From contig JBBHKE010000883.1 in NCBI GenBank assembly GCA_037447655.1, positions 103,619 to 167,618 on the forward strand: DNA of 64,000 nucleotides. The letters are read 5' to 3'. The DNA comes from Zygnema cylindricum. Taxonomy: Eukaryota > Streptophyta > Zygnematophyceae > Zygnematales > Zygnemataceae. Numbering within the stretch: position 1 is the stretch's first letter; every line of letters begins with the position of its first letter. The translations under genes were made by a program, and so were the position numbers. Below, in pieces: positions 58,493-64,000 of this stretch. The notes under the pieces were generated by a model. That model was not told where the DNA came from and did not search any database. It saw only the letters and a list, made by a program, of their open reading frames with translations.

Positions 58493-59564
58493 GGACGGCC
58501 AGAAAAAAACCAAGCCAGGCACACCGCCTTTATAAGGGTTTCCAGAAAGAAGACTGAAAGTCTATTATTTATAAACCGATTAGCGGACCATTGGTACGGA
58601 CTCTGAAGTATTCACGGGTTTCAGAAGCCAAGTGAACATTTGCGTACGGCTTCCTTTTAGGACGTCCACGTCGCAAGTCGGAGCATCAGCTTAGCAATTC
58701 CCCTGTTCTGTACTAGAAGTGTTCGGATGACGTTCTAGGCTCAAATGTTTGCCCGCGGTATCGGTAATTACCATCACTACAATATGTACGATTCTGTAGT
58801 TTCCTGCTTGGATGTACAGCCATTTGTCACAAAACGACACGCATAACGCGTCCATTTCTAGACCAATGACCAGTAGGCATTTTGGCTCTATCATGTCGCA
58901 AGTACAATAACGGCTAGTGTCGATAGCATGCTGTGCCGGCATATTTTCAGCACAGTTGTTTTGTGCATTTGGCTAGCTGTCAAGCAGAATTTTTAAACCT
59001 TTCTCAGGTGTATCTAACCTGTCAGCCGCAAATGGACATATGTTAATGAAGCTATAGGTGTCCACGACTTACAAAAGACAATATTTAATGCTTTGTCGTG
59101 TGTGACAAGCTTTCACGTAGACTTGGTTGAGCTGATTCTGTACTTCTGTTGCTCCACTACGCGGCCCATCGTTATTAAGTTACATTTTCCGGGCAGTCAA
59201 AGGCGTTAATCTTTGAAATTGACCGTTGGATACCTTTTCTGAAGCGACCAATCGAAAGTTAACGGTGATATCCCTCGAACGTGATGTCATCTATGAAATT
59301 CGGATATGTGTGTGATGAATCAAAGTACTTTGACTGCCCGAAAAATGTTGAACTCTAATAACGACTGGCACTTCTCATTCAACCGGATACAAACCGGTGT
59401 ATACTAACTAGTACGTCATCCGGTATATACCTACGACTGACAATCATGCTATTCAATAGTGTTGTGTAAATTTATCATCGCTATAATTCCAGTAACCATT
59501 ATTATCGATTATTGAACAGTAGGGGGGGCACTATATATCGAGAAGTGACAAATGAACTGTTATC

Positions 59565-60592
59565 GCTTGTGTTGGGTATCGAGGACCATTTGCCGATATT
59601 CGATATATATATCTAATTTCAGGTACCCGAAAATCGATATATCGCTTCGATATATCGAATAGCTAAATATCGCGATATATCTCCGATATATCCTATCGCC
59701 AATATATAGAGGCTTTTTTAAAAAATAATTATAACTATTTTTGCTACTGCTGCTGGTACTAATGCTGTTGCACCTGGTAGTAAATATTCGGAAGCATTTC
59801 ACTGTCATTATCCTCTTCACCTCCCATGCTACCTCCCATCCCTTGGGAATCCATGGAGAAAACTAAAAATGTAACTTTTCTATAATATTAGTCGTTGGAA
59901 ATGGATAAGCCGTAATTTCAGATTGGTAGATGCCTGCAAAAATGCCTGCAGATTGGTAAGCATTCTTGCCTGAAAGCATGAAAATAACAGTCTCCAATTC
60001 TATATTTTCACATTATACTTTGATTTAATTAGTGTGACCTTTTCGTATGTGAAATATCTACGTACTAAATAATTATTAATATGAATTACAAAACTAGTAC
60101 TTTTTTGTCGGTTACATTTTGCGGCGTCTACCTTTAAGTCATGGAACGAAAATCACATCGTACGTGGCGTATCAAACAATTTGTCTTCAACGCTAAGATA
60201 CACCGCCAATCGCTATTAGCGTGTACGTTTGATTAGCGTATACTATTATTTAGCGTGGTGTACGCTAATTGGGAATTTGGAAATTTTGGAAGAAACCGAT
60301 TACTCTAATTAGGAATTAGGGCTTTTTTTATATAGTGTGGATAATTCTATTTGAGAATAAGAAAAAAAAAAAGCGGGACGGGATTAGCGTACACAACGCT
60401 AATAGCGATTGGCGGTGTAGTATATTATATAAAATATTAAATTTAAAAAATACTATATATTGCAATATATATCGCGATAATTTAGGTTGCTCCCAGTACG
60501 ATATATCGAGAAGTTTGCTTGATCGATATTCGATATATCGAATATCAAAATTATCGCGATATGAAATTACCCAATACCCAAAACTAGTTATT
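59565..60592. mobile_element. Element with TATCGCGATA and CGATATATCG palindromes at both ends
   Basis: Palindromic AT/CG blocks cluster at 59600-59700 and 60465-60560. Outer ends CTTGTGTTGGGTAT and ATACCCAAAACTAG are imperfect inverted repeats. Small inverted-repeat copy 2 lies inside. No coding capacity. The subterminal repeats recall hAT or CACTA-type non-autonomous elements; assignment is uncertain. Confidence 0.45.
60199..60419. mobile_element. Small inverted-repeat element, copy 2 (MITE-like)
   Basis: Near-perfect inverted ends TACACCGCCAATCGCTATTA / TAATAGCGATTGGCGGTGTA, 221 bp. Best-preserved copy; TA at each edge fits a TA target site. Confidence 0.8.
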
Positions 60593-61404
60593 GTTGTATA
60601 GTTGTATTTGTGTGATATCGTTGTACCCTAGTACTATATACCAATTATATACTTATACCGTAAACAATTCAAATTATCTCATGTCATGTATCACGATCAG
60701 GTCTATATTTTGAAAAACCGAGTTAACAAACTTAGTTTGGACATGCACCACCTACAAAAATGTCTTATTTAGAATAACCAACGAATGAAACCCATCTTGG
60801 AGTGGAGCACTTATTTACAACAAAAAAAATCTTCATAACAAAAAAATACATGACTCTTAACTCCATTACAAATTACACTAGTACATAGTTTAACTTTTGT
60901 TTTCCTTTATAAGAGGTACCTTAGCAGATTGCAAGCACTAATAAAAAAAGATTGTTTCTCTTGTATATCCAGTTCGAAACGCTTGCTTCAAACCCATATC
61001 AATTTTCGATGTAAAATACATTACATATTTTGGTCAATATAGAACTCGTTTTTAATGTTCGTAATAAACCCCCTCTTCGCGATGATAGTATTATCATGTA
61101 AATATAAGTAATGTTAGGCTACAAAATTTTTCGGTGTAAGGGATACAAGGAAATAAAAACCAAAAAAACCCTACAAAAACTGCAAAAAACCATTACAAAC
61201 ATTCGGAAATGCAGCCTTGTCGGTACGGGCAAGCAACACAAAAACTTCGTGGCTACATGGATTGTAAAATACGAACAAAAAACACGTGTATCGAACCAAC
61301 GCTTATGGAGATAAGATGCTCTTTTAAATTTTCTCTATCTACACGAGAACATATCATCTAAACTGCAACAATAAGCGTGCTTTTAAGTTAAGTATAAAGC
61401 AAAA

Positions 61405-61745
61405 TAGATCGATATATCGAGAATCTCAATATCGCGATATTTGGCCAGTATATCCGTTGATTTTATGACTTACTCTCATCGCGATATATCGAAGTGACGC
61501 TAGGTCATTTTTTTTTTTTTAAAAGCCACCCTCCTCGGATGGCGCTCAATGGGTGGAGGGTGGGTGGGATTCTTCCGTACGATTTGCCGTGTTATTTACC
61601 GTACCTTTGACATTACTAAACATGTATGGACCCTCCACTTCCTTCCAAATTTATCGCGATCATTTTTGTTAGCCCCAGAGCGATTTATCGAGCCCTCTAA
61701 CCGTTCGATATATTTATCGCGATAAATGTTTACCAGATACACAAC
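61405..61745. repeat. Second block of CGATATATCG/TATCGCGATA repeats
   Basis: 61412-61500 and 61648-61735 repeat the motifs of 59565-60592. 61648 onward (TTATCGCGATCATTTTTGTT, GCGATTTATCGAG) aligns with 60463 onward. It ends next to copy 3 of the small inverted-repeat element. Confidence 0.45.
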
Positions 61746-61747
61746 AC

Positions 61748-62239
61748 TACACCGCGAATCGCTATTAGCGTACATGACGCTAATTGGGGACCTCTTTTTT
61801 TTCGGCAAATTCTCAAATAGAATAAAGTACGCTAAATGTTTCTGAACGTTATTTGAGGTACCCCGCTCAATACGGTTCATAACTGTAATTTAGTGCCCTT
61901 TCAAATAGTGTGGTGTACGGACTGTCATATCCACACTATTTCGTACCTTTTTAAATATAAAAGTACAGAAAATATAATAATATGTAATTGCGTAAATATT
62001 TTCCGGCATACGCGGATGTAAAAAAAACGCGACGGCGTACGATTTGAACAATTTCGTTCATCTACATGTTTTAGTGTGGGCATATTATGTCCCGAAAATT
62101 TTTACAAAGCAGTTTACAAATTAGAGTTAATGATAAATTAGTATCATTGTGTACCCTAAAAAACCCAATTTACTGTAAAGTACGCTAATTGTTTCATTAC
62201 GCTATCTATTTTATTACGCTAATAGCGATTCACGGTGTA
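61748..62239. mobile_element. Small inverted-repeat element, copy 3 (MITE-like)
   Basis: TACACCGCGAATCGCTATTA on the left, TAATAGCGATTCACGGTGTA on the right, 492 bp. Interior contains GTACGCTAAT motifs like the other copies. Confidence 0.75.
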
Positions 62240-62585
62240 CTTGTAGCACAATAAATTATACAATACCGTACATAACTTGCTTTTAGATGTTTGTCTTTTT
62301 CTTTGCCTTGGCCGCGTCGGTATCTTGCCTACAAAAACATGGTGATGTGGCCCGCCGTTGTAGGCCGATCGTGGCAGTAATCCGCCGAATTTACAAACAT
62401 CCAAAACATAATTTGGGGACTCTCGGAATACTACGAGGCTCGGCAGGCCAAATTTTGTAACTTCCAGGGTTGGAGATTTATGCCTCGCAATAGCCTCTGT
62501 CGATGTACGCTGATATGCATTTCTATTTTCTAGTCATAGTGTGCGCGTGCATACTACATGCACCTACGATTTTGCACATGAATGC

Positions 62586-63084
62586 TACACCGTCAGTCGT
62601 AATAAGCGTAAAGAAATAATTAGTGTTATTAACTCTAATTTGGGTTTTCTCGTTTTCTCAAAAAGAAAGTGTACTCTAATTTATCAATAACCCTAATTTG
62701 GGTTTCTTGCCGTAATAGTTATCGCGCTGAATATATCTACAGTAAATGAGGTACAGGTACAGAATCTAACAAAACGTACATTTTCGCGTCATTATGACGT
62801 TTGCAGTAGGCGGTTTGTGAAAACGCAGTTACATGATAACGCCCCTGTATTAAATATTTGTTTGTATGTTTTTACTTAATAAAGTACAGTTTTGCACGGT
62901 CAGACACCGACCGTATACCACACTATTTAAAACAGATTTTTTTAGAGTTGTTAACGCGAAATTCAAATATACTTTAAATAATGTAGATATAAATTTAGAG
63001 TTATTTATTCTATTTAAGGTTTTAGTATCAAAATTCGGGGTGACGGAATTAGCATTAATAACGCTAATTACGATTCACGGTGTA
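62586..63084. mobile_element. Small inverted-repeat element, copy 4 (MITE-like)
   Basis: TACACCGTCAGTCGTAATAAG on the left and TAATTACGATTCACGGTGTA on the right, 499 bp. Ends about 280 bp before the predicted MYB TATA boxes, so it may lie in the promoter. Confidence 0.7.
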
Positions 63085-63365
63085 CAGTAGGATCCCTATT
63101 ATAAGGTTCGAGCTTTGTTGTATCGCACATAAGTTGTCGGCTTGCCCCTTGTTTGCTGTGGATAGTACTGTACTGTACAATATAATATAGAATCCGTCAA
63201 ACCGATACAGCCTTGCAGTCGACACTGGTTTATATCCGTTTTCCATATTGACTTGTACGGATCACAAAATGATTCCGGGGCGCAACCAAGTCTAGGTAAA
63301 GGATTTGTCCAAAAGGATAAAAACAAAAATTTGCTAGGAACAGCGAGAGGTCAACGGTGTTTCCA

Positions 63366-63390
63366 TATAAAAGTGACGCGTGTATAAAAT
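63366..63390 (+). promoter_or_regulatory. Two candidate TATA boxes of the MYB gene
   Basis: TATAAAAG (63366-63373) and TATAAAAT (63383-63390). Either would start transcription near 63395-63420 and give a leader of about 380 nt that is CA-rich and then C-rich, as plant leaders often are. Confidence 0.5.
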
Positions 63391-63530
63391 CTAATATCAA
63401 ATCGCTGCCGCCTGCCACCCCAAAGCAGGTGCACCCACCCCACACAGCTTCGTCAGAAACGACAAACACTTAAAGACAAAACAATCAAACTCAGCTCCTC
63501 AGTCCTTGCGTACCATTCGTCCCTTGAAAG

Positions 63531-63602
63531 ATGTCAATAAAGATTTACTCGTCCTCTAGCGCTAGCCACGCAGTTGTCGTTTGCGTCGACGGCTCCTTTT
63601 GA
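63531..63602 (+). CDS. Upstream ORF in the predicted MYB leader, 23 codons
   Basis: ATG at 63531, TGA at 63600. Encodes MSIKIYSSSSASHAVVVCVD plus three residues. It is the first ATG after the predicted start site and lies in a different frame from the MYB start at 63791. Whether it is translated or damps MYB translation is inference. Confidence 0.35.
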   Translation: MSIKIYSSSSASHAVVVCVDGSF

Positions 63603-63790
63603 CCCACGTGCAAACGTCACCCTCCCCTCTGCCTCCGCGGCTGAACCAAAAGGGGCTGAACTTCAAAGTTTCGCTCGAGCAGCGATTCTTGCACAGCCGA
63701 ACGTCTTCTTCTCAGACTCTGCCACGGACCGCTCCTCCGCCCCCTCCCTCCTCGTGTCGAAGCAGCCTCTCCCTCACTGCGAAGACCCTC

Positions 63791-64000
63791 ATGGACTCCT
63801 CGTCAGCATCGCGTGCCGCCGCCCGTCGCCCGTGGAGTGCGGCGGAAGACGTGGCCCTTCGGCGTCTGGTAGAGGCAGAAGGCCCCCGCCGGTGGGAAGC
63901 TCTGGCTAAGAGACTGCCTGGACCAGGCCGCGGGGGGAAAAGTTGCCGGCTGCGTTGGAGGCACCACCTGCATCCGGCCGTCAGCAAACGGCCGTTTGCT
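63791..64000 (+). CDS. R2R3-type MYB transcription factor, first 70 codons (runs off the window)
   Basis: ATG at 63791 opens MDSSSASRAAARRPW and a MYB repeat. The three helix-core tryptophans are at residues 15, 35 and 56, with the hallmark GKSCRLRW at 49-56, then HLHPAVSKRPF leading to the expected second repeat. The frame is open upstream to 63566 but has no earlier ATG. R2 spacing W-x19-W-x20-W is one residue longer than usual because of LPGPGRGGKSC where most proteins have LPGRTGKSC or similar. LRRLVEAEGPRRW and the position within 15 residues of the N-terminus resemble the MYB44/MYB73 side of the family, but one repeat is not enough to assign a subgroup. Nuclear DNA-binding regulator. 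No intron is seen so far; many relatives have one soon after this point. The region is GC-rich, unlike the flanking 8 kb. Confidence 0.85.
   Translation, partial: MDSSSASRAAARRPWSAAEDVALRRLVEAEGPRRWEALAKRLPGPGRGGKSCRLRWRHHLHPAVSKRPFA

Larger units (their letters stand above)
55140..63365. other. Host intergenic DNA upstream of the MYB gene
   Basis: About 8.2 kb, AT-rich, no coding region I can support. Small repeats are listed separately. A poly-T run lies near 55845-55863 and a short TGTACGAAAA tandem near 56936-56972. A 28-bp tandem (CGACAGATATATAAAACCGT) occurs three times at about 56418-56484. I see nothing else specific in 57510-58225, 58495-59560 and 60600-61400. Confidence 0.6.

Noticed and set aside
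1-64000. CRISPR array, phage, plasmid or bacterial defence system
   Set aside because: No regular repeat-spacer pattern and no prokaryotic gene structure; the repeats are LTRs and small transposons.

Overview
The window looks like nuclear DNA of a land plant. It is dominated by nested LTR retrotransposons, ends in the start of an R2R3-type MYB gene, and has G-box motifs (CACGTG) in its LTRs and a primer-binding site matching the plant initiator tRNA-Met. I see no bacterial operon, no CRISPR array, no rRNA gene and no intact functional tRNA gene. I cannot place the plant lineage more precisely from sequence alone.

Layout. 1-21416 is a pile of Ty1/copia elements, mostly on the minus strand. 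There is an old pol fragment (A1) split by a solo LTR. Then come a Gag-only element (B1), a truncated gag-pol element (A3), an unassigned 0.85-kb segment and a second Gag-only element (B2). The 5' LTR of B2 is split by a complete plus-strand copia element (A2, 14571-21030, target duplication TTGTG). 21417-38106 holds two Ty3/gypsy copies (G1 minus, G2 plus), an old LTR between them, and copia element A5 sitting inside G2. 38107-55134 is host DNA carrying a complete 4-kb Gag-only element (B3, target duplication TAACG) and a three-level nest: solo LTR B5 split by copia A4 (TAAAC), itself split by Gag-only B4 (CTTCT). 55135-63400 is AT-rich host DNA with small inverted-repeat elements, AT-palindrome blocks and a 36-bp minisatellite. 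63366-64000 holds a promoter, leader and first 70 codons of the MYB gene.

How the elements relate. Family A (A2-A5) carries the full copia order gag-protease-integrase-RT-RNase H, but every copy is broken by stops or frameshifts. Family B (B1-B4) has LTRs related to those of A but an internal region of only about 2 kb. That region is one reading frame: Gag with a zinc knuckle, an acidic linker, and a shrunken in-frame relic of the RT/RNase H end without catalytic machinery. B probably depends on an A-type partner. A and B share a primer-binding site complementary to the anticodon arm of initiator tRNA-Met (half-tRNA priming as in Drosophila copia). In both, the gag start codon lies inside the 5' LTR. 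The LTRs also contain a tRNA-like segment in antisense, a hairpin near their 5' end, and a series of short stem-loops in the transcribed leader whose stems covary between copies. The Ty3 family G has no ordinary tRNA primer site. Its LTR contains a TATA box followed about 25 nt later by a sequence complementary to the bases just after the LTR, which is the arrangement expected for Tf1-like self-priming.

Limits. All alignments were done by eye. LTR edges are good to a few bases where a target duplication is stated and less certain elsewhere.
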